NCBI RefSeq assembly: GCF_000230715.2
Contig: NC_019792.1
Span: forward strand, 3,038,001 to 3,102,000
Length of the DNA stretch: 64,000 nucleotides
Source of the DNA: Natronobacterium gregoryi SP2
GTDB taxonomy: Archaea; Halobacteriota; Halobacteria; Halobacteriales; Natrialbaceae
Reading direction: 5' to 3'
Positions 7,321-16,580 of this stretch are shown here, one piece after another (position 1 is the first letter of the stretch; each line of letters starts with the position of its first letter). A model generated the notes under the pieces. The model made no database searches. It saw nothing but the letters and a program-made list of their open reading frames with translations, and had not been told where the DNA came from. The position numbers were made by a program, and so were the translations under genes.

Positions 7321-10300
7321 TCAGCGGTAGAGAACCAGTGCCACGAGAACGAGCACGACGCCGAGGGCGACTGCCCCCGCACCGATCGTCACGTCGCCGG
7401 CAAGTGCAACGGCACCGCCGGAGACGACGCCGGCACCGCCACCGCCAGCGAGCGTCGGCATCACGAGAGCCGATCCCGAACTCGATCCGGCATCGGTCGG
7501 TCCGTCGCCGTCGTTCTCGGACTCGAGTGCAGCGACCGCCGCCGACAACGCTTCGAGATCGGCCTCGAGAGATCCGATCGATTCGGTTTCGTCCGCCAGA
7601 TCGACGAGTTGCTGTGCCAGGTCCTCGAGTCGGTCGTCGTGCTCACCGAGTCGACCGTCGAACTCGTCGAATCGACCCTCGACGCCTTCGATGTCGTTTT
7701 CGACCGTCGCCGTCTCGTCCACGACCGTCTCGAGGCGTGCCGACAGTTCGTCGACGTCGTTCGCCAGCGACGACTCGATCGATTCCGCTCGTTCGGACAG
7801 TTCCGAAAGACGGCCGGAGACGCCGTCGATCCTGGCGTCCTGTGCGTCGAAGCGGTCGTCGAACTCCGAGACCTGCGTCTCGAAACCGTCGAGGTCGCCC
7901 TCGAGGGCCTCGACGTTACCAGCGACGGACTCGAGTCGGCTCGTCACCTCGTCGAGGTCATCGCCCAGCGACGACTCGAGGTCGGTAACTGTCGCCGATA
8001 GCTCCTCGAGATCGGTCTCGAGCGGCTCGATGTCGTCGACAGCCTCCGATAGCTCGTCGAATCTGGACTCGAGCGACTCGAGGGCCACAACCGTTTCCGT
8101 CACCTCTTCGAGATCGGCCTCGAGCGACCCGAGGCTCTCGATGGCTGTCGATATCGCTTCGATGTCGTCTGTGAGGTCGGCGATCTTGCCGTCGACGTCG
8201 TCGATACGGCCGTCCTGCTCGTCGACGCGCTCGGCGAACTCGGCAACGCGGTCGTCGACGTCTCCGAGGACACCCTCGAGCGTCTCCACGTCGCTCTCGA
8301 GGGAGGTCGTCTCGTCGGCGACGACCTCGAGCCGGGCCGTGGTCTCGTCGACGGTTCCCGACAGAGCCGTCACTCGCTCGGTGGTCGCTTCGATGGTGTC
8401 GTCCTGTCGTTCGAGTCGGGTGCCGTGCTCGGCGACCGAGTCCTCGAGCGTCTCCACGTCGCTCTCGAGAGCTTTTGTGTCTGATTCGATTGTCTTCAGT
8501 TGCTCTGGGACGTCCTCGATCGTCGCCGAGAGGTCCCCAATCCGGTCGGACGCCTCTGCGAGTCGCCCGTCGTGGTCGTCGAATCGCTCGTCGTGGTCGT
8601 CGAGTCGCCCGTCGTGGTCGTCGAATCGCTCGTCGTGGTCGTCGAGTCGCCCGTCGTGGTCGTCGAATCGCTCGTCGTGGTCGTCGAGTCGCCCGTCGTG
8701 GTCGTCGAATCGCTCGTCGTGGTCGTCGAATCGCTCGTCGTGGTCGTCGATCCGCCCGTCGTGGTCGTCGAGCCGCCCGTCGTGGTCGTCGAGCCGCCCG
8801 TCGTGCTTGTCGAGCCGCCCGTCGTAGTCCTCGAGTCGCCCGTCGTGATCTTCGAGCCGCCCGTCGTAGTTGTCGAGTCGCCCGTCGTGATCTTCGAGCC
8901 GCCCGTCGTGGTCACCGAGGCGCTCGTCGTGCTCGTCGAACTGGTCACCGTGCTTGGCGACCGTCTCCTCGAGTGCGCCGAGTTCGGTCTCGAACGTCTC
9001 GGCGTCGTTTGCGAGGTCTACAACCCGATCCGACAGCTCTTCGAGATCGTCCTCCAGTGGTTCGAGATCCGCGACCGTCTCCGACAGACCCGCGAAGTCG
9101 GCATCGAGCGACGCGAGATCGACCTCGAGCGCGTCAAGCGCGTCGGTCACGTTCTCGATCGTCTGCTCCTCTACCGTGGCGAGGTCGTCGGCCACCGTCG
9201 TCAGGCGGTCGTCCAGTTTCGCCATCTGCTCGCTCGAGGCGGCTCGATCCTCGAGAGCGACGAGGTCCGTGCGGATCGCGTCGGCCTCCTCGTCGATCGC
9301 CTCGAGTCGCTCCTCGTGTGCCGAAAGCTGGTCGAGCAGCGAGTCGAGCGCGTCGTTGGCCCGGTTTCGCCCGGCGGAGCCGCTGCCGTTGACGACGGTT
9401 GCGTCGTCGAACGAGATCGACTCACCACTCGAGTCGGTGATTCCGTTCTTATCGGCGTCTGGTTCCGCTCCGTCGTCCGCGTCGCTCACGTCGGTCCCAT
9501 CGGCCGATTCGGTGGACTCGACGTTGGTTTCGGCGGGCCAGGCGCTAGTCCCGGCGTCGATGTCGTCTCGTGCGGCCGCGAACGCTCCACGGACGGCGCT
9601 CTCCGCCGGCTCGTCTGCCAACCGGACACCACGGATCGACAGCGGCAACCCCGCAGCGTCGATCCGCCCTCCGACGAGATACTCGAGCCCGTCGACCACG
9701 CCGTCACCACCGATCGCAATGGGGACAGCGACGCCGTCCTGGAGCGTGCCGTCGTCGGCGTGGTCCGCGAGGACGTCGACGAGTTCACCGACGAGTTCGT
9801 CGTAGGCGTCCGCGATCGCACCCTCGAGTTCACCTGTCGTTTCCGGGTCGAGTTCGAACGTCTCGAGTGTTTCGCGCACCGTCGACGGCGAGTAGTCGGT
9901 TTCGGTCGCGACGCGATCGACTACCCACGTGCTTCCGCGTGCGATCGAAAACGAACGGGACGGAACACCGTAGTAGGCAAGCGAGAAACTCGTCCGCTGG
10001 CGCTCGATGCAGATGCCGATCCCGGTGTAGTTGTCGTCCGACAACTGATCGTAGACGACGGCAAATCCCTTGCCGATCGGCGTCGGCTCGAACCCATGTC
10101 CGGCTAGCACCGACTCGATCGTCTCACGGTGGCCAACACTCGAGACATCATCTGCGGCCAGCGGTTCCGGCGTCGCGTACCGGACGCGGTCACTGTCTTC
10201 CCTTTCTTGTCTCTCTTCTCTCTTTTCCCCCTCGAGCAGGTCCGGAAGTGCCGCTTCGAGCAGCGCTTCGGCGTCGGTATCGTCGTCGAAGACACCACGA

Positions 10301-10422
10301 TCGAACGGAACGCGCCCTTCGAGCGAGGCGACCGGCGGAGCAGCCGACTCGACCACTGGCTCTCCGGATCGCTCGGTCGCTGATCGTATCGCACTCGGCG
10401 AAATATCGAGACCGTATCCCAT
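7321..10422 (-). CDS. Actin-like domain fused to giant coiled coil with C-terminal membrane anchor
   Basis: A 1033-residue, very acidic protein. Residues 1-290 look like an actin/ParM/FtsA-type ATPase: MGYGLDISPSAIRSA (phosphate-1-like), YTGIGICIERQRTSFSLAYY near 132-151 (phosphate-2-like) and IAIGGDGVVDGLEYLVGG near 236-252 (adenosine-like). A disordered Asp/Ser-rich linker follows (about 290-360). Then comes a coiled coil of about 600 residues with EATTER, LESDVETLE and similar heptads, including 18 tandem seven-residue units. The end is a Gly/Ala-rich segment and one membrane helix (VVLVLVALVLYR). A start at 10422 removes 66 non-family residues. Likely a membrane-tethered cytoskeletal or shape protein; that role is inferred. 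Confidence 0.8.
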   Translation of the reverse strand: MGYGLDISPSAIRSATERSGEPVVESAAPPVASLEGRVPFDRGVFDDDTDAEALLEAALPDLLEGEKREERQEREDSDRVRYATPEPLAADDVSSVGHRETIESVLAGHGFEPTPIGKGFAVVYDQLSDDNYTGIGICIERQRTSFSLAYYGVPSRSFSIARGSTWVVDRVATETDYSPSTVRETLETFELDPETTGELEGAIADAYDELVGELVDVLADHADDGTLQDGVAVPIAIGGDGVVDGLEYLVGGRIDAAGLPLSIRGVRLADEPAESAVRGAFAAARDDIDAGTSAWPAETNVESTESADGTDVSDADDGAEPDADKNGITDSSGESISFDDATVVNGSGSAGRNRANDALDSLLDQLSAHEERLEAIDEEADAIRTDLVALEDRAASSEQMAKLDDRLTTVADDLATVEEQTIENVTDALDALEVDLASLDADFAGLSETVADLEPLEDDLEELSDRVVDLANDAETFETELGALEETVAKHGDQFDEHDERLGDHDGRLEDHDGRLDNYDGRLEDHDGRLEDYDGRLDKHDGRLDDHDGRLDDHDGRIDDHDERFDDHDERFDDHDGRLDDHDERFDDHDGRLDDHDERFDDHDGRLDDHDERFDDHDGRLAEASDRIGDLSATIEDVPEQLKTIESDTKALESDVETLEDSVAEHGTRLERQDDTIEATTERVTALSGTVDETTARLEVVADETTSLESDVETLEGVLGDVDDRVAEFAERVDEQDGRIDDVDGKIADLTDDIEAISTAIESLGSLEADLEEVTETVVALESLESRFDELSEAVDDIEPLETDLEELSATVTDLESSLGDDLDEVTSRLESVAGNVEALEGDLDGFETQVSEFDDRFDAQDARIDGVSGRLSELSERAESIESSLANDVDELSARLETVVDETATVENDIEGVEGRFDEFDGRLGEHDDRLEDLAQQLVDLADETESIGSLEADLEALSAAVAALESENDGDGPTDAGSSSGSALVMPTLAGGGGAGVVSGGAVALAGDVTIGAGAVALGVVLVLVALVLYR
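8560..8937 (-). repeat. Tandem 21-bp array, 18 units, coding a heptad repeat
   Basis: Eighteen consecutive in-frame 21-base units encode variants of DDHDGRL and DDHDERF. Leu, Phe or Ile occupies one heptad core position and His (sometimes Tyr) the other. The 3' part of the gene alternates GRL and ERF units almost perfectly, indicating recent duplication by slippage or unequal crossover. The array lies entirely inside the coiled-coil gene and is not a CRISPR. Confidence 0.95.
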
Positions 10423-10680
10423 GCGCTCGAAGAGACAGTCCCTCCTATTGGTAGTTTGGCTTCGAATCCCCAGGACTGAAAATCGAGGCCGGTCGTGTTT
10501 ACCGTCCGACACTGATGGCGAGTGGTATCGTCGAACTTGCTTTCGGCCGCGCTCCAATGGACGATATCGAGCGGCAGTGACGTCGAGGAAAACTTCAAAA
10601 AACACGTTTCCAGAATGCAAGGAGAATGCCCCGGGGCTTGACCCCGAGGCGATTCACCTCTCGAGGGCTTACGACTGTCG

Positions 10681-10854
10681 ATGAATCGATCGAGAGCAAA
10701 CGACGAGAGAACCGGGCGTCGCAAGTCGATGCTGTTCTGTCTCGAGTGTGACGACGCCAGTCCGATCGACGGCAACTGGCTCCGGTGCTTGCGGGACGAG
10801 CACGTGGCCTACGTCTGTCCCGGTTACGGGACGACAATCGTCGAGCAACCGTGA
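10681..10854 (+). CDS. Small Cys-containing protein of haloarchaeal zinc-ribbon type
   Basis: A 57-residue protein: an Arg-rich start (MNRSRANDERTGRRKSM), then LFCLECDDASPIDGNW, RCLRDEH and YVCPGYGTTIVEQP. The layout matches the common haloarchaeal family with CPxC ... CPxC knuckles, but the second pair has become CPGY, with an extra Cys at RCLRDEH. The knuckle may be weakened or rewired. It starts 258 bases after the divergent coiled-coil gene. Function unknown. Confidence 0.6.
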   Translation: MNRSRANDERTGRRKSMLFCLECDDASPIDGNWLRCLRDEHVAYVCPGYGTTIVEQP

Positions 10855-11322
10855 GATGGAGTGTAGCAACGACGTACTGGTGTCACCACTTCGGGGCGCG
10901 GTTGCACCGGCAATGGCGGACAGGAAACCGTATGGGACAGAGTGGTGTCGGCCAGTGACTGGACACTCGTAAACTGCCTCGTGCGTGTCCCGATGTTCGG
11001 TACAGTCAATCGCACTTGTGTGGCGTTCGCCCGAAGCACGCCGAACGACGAGCGACGAGCGGCTCAAGGCGTGACTCGGCGGGAGTCGTGTGACCAGTCG
11101 TGTTCTTCTGTCGGCCGTGCTCAGTACCAGCGAGCAGTTCCGAGCGTCGATGCCCGGAGACGTTTTCTCGAATTCACCCGTTATTTTTTGGGCGACTAAA
11201 CTCCCCTCTCGCAGATATTGCCATATTACTTGACGATCGTCCAAGATAGAGGTAATTCTCGTATATTCGCCCACAACAGTAGAGTTTTAGTAGTGGGAAT
11301 TGTTGTCTAACTCGAGCAAAAG
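10855..11322. other. Intergenic region before glnA
   Basis: 468 bases without a convincing gene. It holds a half copy of the 85-bp palindrome family near 10897-10936 and decayed-looking sequence to about 11180. From 11180 it is AT-rich (TTATTTTTTGGGCGAC, ATATTACTTGACG), with a TATA-like TTTTAG at 11285-11290, about 35 bases before the glnA start. Confidence 0.5.
10897..10936. repeat. Half copy of 85-bp palindromic repeat (R1)
   Basis: GCGCGGTTGCACCGG ... CAGGAAACCGTATG matches the right half of complete copies elsewhere (core GCGGTTGCGCCGG, end CAGTAAACCGTATG). The left half is absent or decayed. Confidence 0.55.
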
Positions 11323-12678
11323 ATGGCAAACGGAAAGCTGACTTCGGCAGACAAGAAGGTACTGGACGAAATCGAGGAAAACGACGTCGACTTCCTCAGG
11401 CTCCAGTTCACAGACATCCTGGGAACGGTCAAAAACGTCGCCGTTCCGGCACGGCAGGCGGAGAAAGCCTTTACGGAGGGGATCTACTTCGACGGCTCCT
11501 CGATCGAGGGCTTCGTCCGTATCCAGGAATCGGACATGCGTCTGGTTCCCGACCCCGATACGTTTGCGATCCTCCCGTGGCGAGCGGACGAGGAGAGTGC
11601 TGCCGCCCGGATGATCTGTGACGTTTACGACACGTCGACGGACGAGCCCTTCGAGGGTGATCCGCGACACGTCCTCAAACAGGCGATAGACCGCGCCAAA
11701 GAGATGGGCTACGAGGTCAACTTCGCACCCGAACCCGAATTCTTCATGTTCGAAGAAGACGAGACGGGTCGCGCGACGACCGAGACCGCCGACCACGGCG
11801 GCTACTTCGACCTCGCGCCCAAAGACCTCGCCTCGGACGTCCGCCGGGACATCATCTACGGACTCGAGGACATGGGCTTCGAGATCGAGGCCAGCCACCA
11901 CGAGGTCGCCCGCGGTCAGTACGAGATCAACTTCGAGTACGAGGACGCACTGGCGACCGCGGACAACGTCGCAACCTTCCGCACCGTCGTCCGTGCCATC
12001 GCCGCCCAGCATGACCTTCACGCGACCTTCATGCCAAAGCCGATCCCGAAGATCAACGGCTCGGGGATGCACACCCACATGTCGCTGCTGGAGGAAAGCG
12101 GCGAGAACGCCTTCCACGACGAGGACGACGAGTTCAACCTCAGCGACACCGCACGGTCGTATCTCGCGGGCGTCCTCGAGCACGCTCCCGCGATCACGGC
12201 AGTCGCGAACCCAACGGTAAACAGCTACAAGCGCCTGGTGCCAGGCTACGAGGCACCAGTCTACGTCGCCTGGTCCGACCGCAATCGGTCGGCGCTCGTC
12301 CGCAAGCCCGCAGCACGCGTCCCCGCAGCCAGCCGCATCGAACTGCGCTCGCCAGACCCCTCGTGTAACCCTTATCTCGCTTTCGCCGTCATGATCCACG
12401 CCGGTCTCGACGGGATCGAACGCGACCTCGAGTGTCCGGACCCGATCAGGGAGAACATCTACGAGTTCGACGAGCAAAAGCGCAAGGAGTACGGCATCGA
12501 CACGCTCCCCTCGAACCTCGGCGAGGCCGTCGACGCCCTGGAGAAAGACGAAATCATCTACGAGGCGCTGGGTGATCACGTCGCACCGAAGTTCGTCGAA
12601 GCAAAAAGCCAGGAGTTCGAGGAGTACCTCGTCGACGTCTCCGAGTGGGAGATTGACCGCTACCTCGAGACGTTCTGA
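11323..12678 (+). CDS. glnA: Glutamine synthetase, type I
   Basis: A 451-residue GSI enzyme making glutamine from glutamate, ammonium and ATP in the cytoplasm. Signatures include [18 protein letters not shown] near the N-terminus, [10 protein letters not shown], the ATP-binding [18 protein letters not shown] region, [17 protein letters not shown] and the catalytic [18 protein letters not shown]. The adenylylation-type Tyr context of bacterial GSI-beta is not obvious, and the length fits the archaeal/Gram-positive alpha group. Single gene with its own promoter. No nitrogen-regulatory gene is adjacent. Confidence 0.97.
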   Translation: MANGKLTSADKKVLDEIEENDVDFLRLQFTDILGTVKNVAVPARQAEKAFTEGIYFDGSSIEGFVRIQESDMRLVPDPDTFAILPWRADEESAAARMICDVYDTSTDEPFEGDPRHVLKQAIDRAKEMGYEVNFAPEPEFFMFEEDETGRATTETADHGGYFDLAPKDLASDVRRDIIYGLEDMGFEIEASHHEVARGQYEINFEYEDALATADNVATFRTVVRAIAAQHDLHATFMPKPIPKINGSGMHTHMSLLEESGENAFHDEDDEFNLSDTARSYLAGVLEHAPAITAVANPTVNSYKRLVPGYEAPVYVAWSDRNRSALVRKPAARVPAASRIELRSPDPSCNPYLAFAVMIHAGLDGIERDLECPDPIRENIYEFDEQKRKEYGIDTLPSNLGEAVDALEKDEIIYEALGDHVAPKFVEAKSQEFEEYLVDVSEWEIDRYLETF

Positions 12679-13022
12679 ACCGACGCACACGGGCCATTTC
12701 GCCCTCTCTCCTGCCAGCTTTCTTGCCACACCGACCACCAGTGAGTGGCTACGCTGGGAGTGCACCGACAGAGAATCGTACGCAACGACATCCGCTTCGC
12801 TGCATTTCTCGACCAGTCCGTGACTCGAGCGCGAGTCCAGCACGCACAGCGTCTCGAACAGCGGGTTCTCCGTGAGCCGTTGCTGTAGCTGTCTCGTCAC
12901 TCGAGTGGGCTCTCACTACAAGACGGTACGCCGATTGGGTCGTCTCGTCGTCTGCGCTGTGGGCACAGTGACCAAGCGCCGAGAGACGGCTTTACGGTCG
13001 TCGCCACCGATAGCTCACACGA
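12679..13022. other. Intergenic region after glnA
   Basis: 344 bases with no gene, repeat or RNA that I can support. Frames here are antisense extensions of glnA. Confidence 0.5.
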
Positions 13023-13325
13023 ATGACTGACGCCGTTAGCGAGTCCGGCAGCGAGAAACCGACGCCACCAGCGGCCCTCGAAGACGACCTCCGGGAGGCA
13101 CTCGAGACGCTTTCGGAGCGAGAGCTGGAGACGATCGACGCCGTCGCGACCTACGCCGCCGAACTGGCTGCGTGGGCCGAGACGACCAAGCGGGCCGCCA
13201 CACGTCCCGACGGTGTCCCGGAGCGAGCGACCGTCTCGGAGACCGAAATCGGGGGAACGACCTACCGCTACTACCAGTGGCGCAAAGGCGACGACATCAG
13301 ATCGGAGACGGTCGAACTCGAGTGA
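13023..13325 (+). CDS. Haloarchaeal hypothetical protein, 100 aa
   Basis: An acidic small protein: MTDAVSESGSEKPTPPAALE, a long helix (LREALETLSERELETIDAVA TYAAELAAWAE region), then GGTTYRYYQWRKGDDIRSET. This helix plus short beta tail is familiar from haloarchaeal proteins of unknown function. Coding composition is strong and the ATG is preceded by a plausible AT-poor leader. Followed immediately by two tandem copies of the 85-bp palindrome family. Confidence 0.78.
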   Translation: MTDAVSESGSEKPTPPAALEDDLREALETLSERELETIDAVATYAAELAAWAETTKRAATRPDGVPERATVSETEIGGTTYRYYQWRKGDDIRSETVELE

Positions 13326-13381
13326 CGTACTGCCGTCGGGAACACTGTCCGTCGATTTCGTCGCCATCGCGGTCGGGGAGT

Positions 13382-13465
13382 GATACGGTTTACTGTAGGT
13401 CATTTTCGGCACAACCGCGACCCGGGCGGCGGTTGCGCCGGTAAATCGTTACAGTAATCCGTATG
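13382..13465. repeat. 85-bp palindromic repeat, type-1 core (R2)
   Basis: Ends GATACGGTTTACTGTA and TACAGTAATCCGTATG. The core pairs GGCACAACCGCGACCC with GGCGGTTGCGCC. Its reverse complement differs from the copy at 41829-41913 at only a few positions, which is strong evidence of a mobile or copied unit. Confidence 0.85.
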
Positions 13466-13545
13466 AGACGGTTTGCTGTCCGCCATTTCTGGCGCGACCG
13501 CAGAAGTTCGCGGTCGCGCCGGGACATCGGTACAGCGTTCCATCT
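13461..13545. repeat. 85-bp palindromic repeat, type-1b core (R3)
   Basis: Overlaps the end of R2 by five bases (GTATG). Core GGCGCGACCGCAGAAG paired with TTCGCGGTCGCGCC; right end GGTACAGCGTTCCATC is worn. Similar cores occur at 21734 and 40759. Confidence 0.75.
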
Positions 13546-13624
13546 GAGATCGACGACAAACCCGGCCAGGGTTCGTCTTATTCGGTGTGACGTTCGCGTT
13601 ACTTTTCGCGCACGTCACACGGAT

Positions 13625-13774
13625 TCACTGCTCGAGGTCGCCCGTCTCGGCGTCCAGCACGCGGAGTTCGTTCCGCCCCGTGATGTCGTAGTAGAGGGCG
13701 ACCTCGTTGCCGTCCGGCGCGACGGTCGGGAGGGGTGGGAGTTCCTCGAGCGACTCGTCGACTGTGTCGAGCAT
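13625..13774 (-). pseudogene. N-terminal remnant of an S9-type peptidase
   Basis: A 49-codon frame, MLDTVDESLEELPPLPTVAP then DGNEVALYYDITGRNELRVL and DAETGDLEQ, matches the first beta-propeller strands of haloarchaeal prolyl-oligopeptidase-like proteins (pattern: SPDGxxVAFYYDxxGRNELxVLDxxTG). It stops after one propeller repeat; the remaining propeller and the hydrolase domain (several hundred residues) are absent. Treated as a decayed gene, though the short frame might still be translated. Confidence 0.6.
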
Positions 13775-14019
13775 CCGACTCCCTCTCTCCGAACGCACGC
13801 AAAATTTCAGTTCCAGTGACCGATCGAACGTATCGGCAGGGCACACAGACGTCCCGCCGGAGTCGCTGTCTCCTGGGGGCCCAGGACGCCGCTGAACGTG
13901 GGTTCGTCGCTCGAACTGCTGTCCGCGTACCGACGTCGACGGTCCTACCAGTCCCGGCACTCACGAACGTGGTCGAAAACCCACAAATCCTTTTGGCCAC
14001 ACGAGTCCTACGGTGAACT

Positions 14020-14613
14020 ATGTACGTACGGGACGCGAAAAACAGGGAAGAAGTCTGGCTACTCGATCACATCGAGTCGATGGGGCTCGACGATACGGCG
14101 TTCCGTTCCCGTGATTACGTCCTCGCGATCGACGAACACTCCGGCGAAAAGGCCGGCTTCGGCCGGATACGGATCCACAAGGTCGAGGGGGACGGCGACC
14201 GGGACGAGGTCTGTGAGCTCACGAGCATCGGCGTCCTCGAGGGCTGGCGCGGTCAGGGTGTCGGCGCACACGTCGTCGAACGTCTCGTCGAGTACGCAGG
14301 CGACGACGGATTCGAGACGGTCTACGCGCTAACCGGTGAAGGGGCATACCTCGCCCAGTTTGGCTTCCAACGGATGGAGGAGTCCGTGCTCCCAGCACCG
14401 CTTCGAGAGCGACTGGACGCAAAGCGCAACGGGGTCGACCCGGATGCAGTGGCGTACGCGCTTGCCGTCGACGAGTTCCGGATGCCCCAGCGACTTCGGG
14501 AGGCGTTCAAACACGCACCCGAGCAGCGGTCGGAGGACGGCGACGAGGAATCCCCAGAGGACTTCGGAATCGACCCCGATTCAGCGACCTACAAGTACGA
14601 CACCGGACAGTAG
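14020..14613 (+). CDS. GNAT-family N-acetyltransferase
   Basis: A 197-residue protein with the GNAT acetyl-CoA pattern: ELTSIGVLEGWRGQGVGAHV (motif A, R/Q-x-x-G-x-G/A) followed by LVEYAGDDGFETVYALTG and the FGFQRMEES motif B region. The C-terminal 60 residues (VDPDAVAYALAVDEFRMPQR and an acidic tail) are typical of haloarchaeal members. Substrate unknown. It begins just 5' of a promoter-like AT segment and runs toward mcmA1, 104 bases away, with which it may not be co-transcribed since an AT-rich stretch lies between. Confidence 0.9.
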   Translation: MYVRDAKNREEVWLLDHIESMGLDDTAFRSRDYVLAIDEHSGEKAGFGRIRIHKVEGDGDRDEVCELTSIGVLEGWRGQGVGAHVVERLVEYAGDDGFETVYALTGEGAYLAQFGFQRMEESVLPAPLRERLDAKRNGVDPDAVAYALAVDEFRMPQRLREAFKHAPEQRSEDGDEESPEDFGIDPDSATYKYDTGQ

Positions 14614-14717
14614 TGCCCGACCCCGCCGTCGGTCACGAGTTGTCGCCCTGTGTTCTAACCCTTCAATTATAGCGGGTTCATGAACCTTGAAGCCATCTCC
14701 CACCAACAGTAACTACA

Positions 14718-16403
14718 ATGTTCGATTCTGACGAACTCGAGGAGATCCGTGCCAGCAAAGAGGAGTGGCACGAGGAAGAAGTAGAGCCGGTCCTCGAGCA
14801 CTTCGGTGAGCGCACGGAGATATTCACCACGGACACAGGGGGACAGGAAGTCGACCGGCTCTACACGCCGGACGATGTCGCGGATCTCGACTACGAGGCG
14901 GATCTGGGGAACCCGGGTGAACCGCCGTATACGCGCGGGGTATATTCGACCGGCTACCGTGGTCGGCTGTGGACGATGCGCCAGTACGCCGGGTTCTCGA
15001 CGCCCGAAGACACTAACGAGCGCTATCACTACCTGCTCGATCAGGGCCAGACCGGGCTCTCGATGGCCTTCGACCTGCCGACCCAGATGGGCTACGATTC
15101 CGACGCCGGAATGGCGGCCGGCGAGGTCGGGAAGGCCGGTGTCGCGATCGACTCGCTTTCGGACATGGAGACTGTCTTCGACGGCATTCCGTTGGGCGAA
15201 GTCTCGACCTCGATGACGATCAACGCGCCGGCCTCGGTTCTGCTGGCGATGTACATCGCGGTCGGCGACGAGCAAGGCGTCGACCGCGCCGAGTTGCGGG
15301 GGACGATCCAGAACGACCTCCTCAAAGAGTACATCGCGCGAAACACCTACATTTACCCGCCCGAACCCTCGATGCGGATCATCACTGACATCTTCGAGTT
15401 CTGTGCCGCGGAGACGCCGAAGTTCAACACGATCTCTATCTCGGGCTATCACATCCGCGAGGCTGGTTCGACGGCCGCCCAGGAACTGGCTTTCACGCTG
15501 GGCAACGGCATCGAGTACGTCGAAGCCGCACTCGACGCCGGCCTCGACGTCGACGAGTTCGCGCCCCAGCTTTCTTTCTTTTTCAACGGCCACAACAACA
15601 TCTTCGAGGAGGTCGCGAAGTTCCGCGCCGCCCGCCGGATGTGGCACGACATCATGGAAGAGCGGTTCGACGCCGACGATCCCAACTCCAAACAGCTCAA
15701 GTTCCACACCCAGACAGCCGGCTCGATGCTGACTGCCCAACAGATCGAGAACAACGTCGTCCGCGTCGCCTACCAGGCGCTTGCAGCCGTCCTCGGAGGG
15801 ACCCAGAGCCTTCACACGAACGGGAAAGACGAGGCACTCGCGTTGCCTACCGAAGAGTCCGTGCGCACGGCATTGCGTACCCAGCAAATCCTCGCCCACG
15901 AATCCGGCGCGGCCGACACCATCGACCCGCTTGCCGGCAGCTACTACGTCGAGTCACTAACCGACGAGGTCGAGGAAGAAGCCTACGAGATCTTGGAGGA
16001 AGTCGACGACCGCGGCGGCATGCTGGAAGCCGTCGAACAACAGTGGGTGCAGCGTCAGATCCAGGACACTGCCTTCGACCGCCAGAAGGAGATCGAAGAG
16101 AAAGAACGCATCATCGTCGGCGTCAACGAGTTCGAGATCGAGGACGCAGAACCCGAGATGGACGTCCAGGAAGTCACCGAGGAAGACGAACAACGGCAAG
16201 TCGACAGTCTCGAGTCCGTCCGCGAGGACCGCGACGACGAGGCCGTCGACGCCGCGCTCGAGGAACTGCGCGACGCGGCCCGCGGCGACGAAAACCTCAT
16301 GCCGTACATCATCAGCGCGGTGAAGGCCTACGCGACGGTCGGCGAGATCTGTAACGTGTTTCGCGAGGAGTTCGGCGAGCACCAGCCCGGAAGCGCGATG
16401 TAG
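14718..16403 (+). CDS. mcmA1: Methylmalonyl-CoA mutase, large (catalytic) subunit
   Basis: A 561-residue catalytic subunit, lacking the B12-binding domain that archaea encode separately. Motifs: [20 protein letters not shown] near residue 74, [54 protein letters not shown] and the [19 protein letters not shown] region. It interconverts methylmalonyl-CoA and succinyl-CoA in propionate and odd-chain or branched metabolism and in the methylaspartate cycle. The epimerase for the same pathway lies 5 kb downstream (21214-21597). No cobalamin-binding small subunit is in the window. Confidence 0.96.
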   Translation: MFDSDELEEIRASKEEWHEEEVEPVLEHFGERTEIFTTDTGGQEVDRLYTPDDVADLDYEADLGNPGEPPYTRGVYSTGYRGRLWTMRQYAGFSTPEDTNERYHYLLDQGQTGLSMAFDLPTQMGYDSDAGMAAGEVGKAGVAIDSLSDMETVFDGIPLGEVSTSMTINAPASVLLAMYIAVGDEQGVDRAELRGTIQNDLLKEYIARNTYIYPPEPSMRIITDIFEFCAAETPKFNTISISGYHIREAGSTAAQELAFTLGNGIEYVEAALDAGLDVDEFAPQLSFFFNGHNNIFEEVAKFRAARRMWHDIMEERFDADDPNSKQLKFHTQTAGSMLTAQQIENNVVRVAYQALAAVLGGTQSLHTNGKDEALALPTEESVRTALRTQQILAHESGAADTIDPLAGSYYVESLTDEVEEEAYEILEEVDDRGGMLEAVEQQWVQRQIQDTAFDRQKEIEEKERIIVGVNEFEIEDAEPEMDVQEVTEEDEQRQVDSLESVREDRDDEAVDAALEELRDAARGDENLMPYIISAVKAYATVGEICNVFREEFGEHQPGSAM

Positions 16404-16580
16404 GAAAGGCCCCGCGGCTGTCTCCCCTCGAACTCGTCTTACAGTACGATCGGGTCGATTCCCGAAAGCGCAACGACGCCACCGGAACCTGTCACTGCGA
16501 ACGGACCACTGCCAGCCGTTTTCGACGCAACCGCGGCGGCAGAGTGGCGATTACGTCAAAAAGGCGTTACTGCAACCCGC

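Noticed and set aside
8560-8937. CRISPR-like regular repeats
   Set aside because: Units are 21 bases with no spacers and encode a clean heptad repeat in frame with the surrounding protein.
8475-9392. Long Arg-rich plus-strand frame across the 21-bp array
   Set aside because: It is the antisense shadow of the coiled-coil gene; its Arg/Ser-only composition comes from reading the repeat in the wrong frame.
11287-12900. 537-codon minus-strand frame
   Set aside because: Antisense to glutamine synthetase, which is unmistakable on the plus strand.
16430-16575. Possible additional copy of the 85-bp repeat after mcmA1
   Set aside because: Only scattered matches (GACGCAACCGCGG, GCGTTACTGCAACCC); ends are not recognisable.
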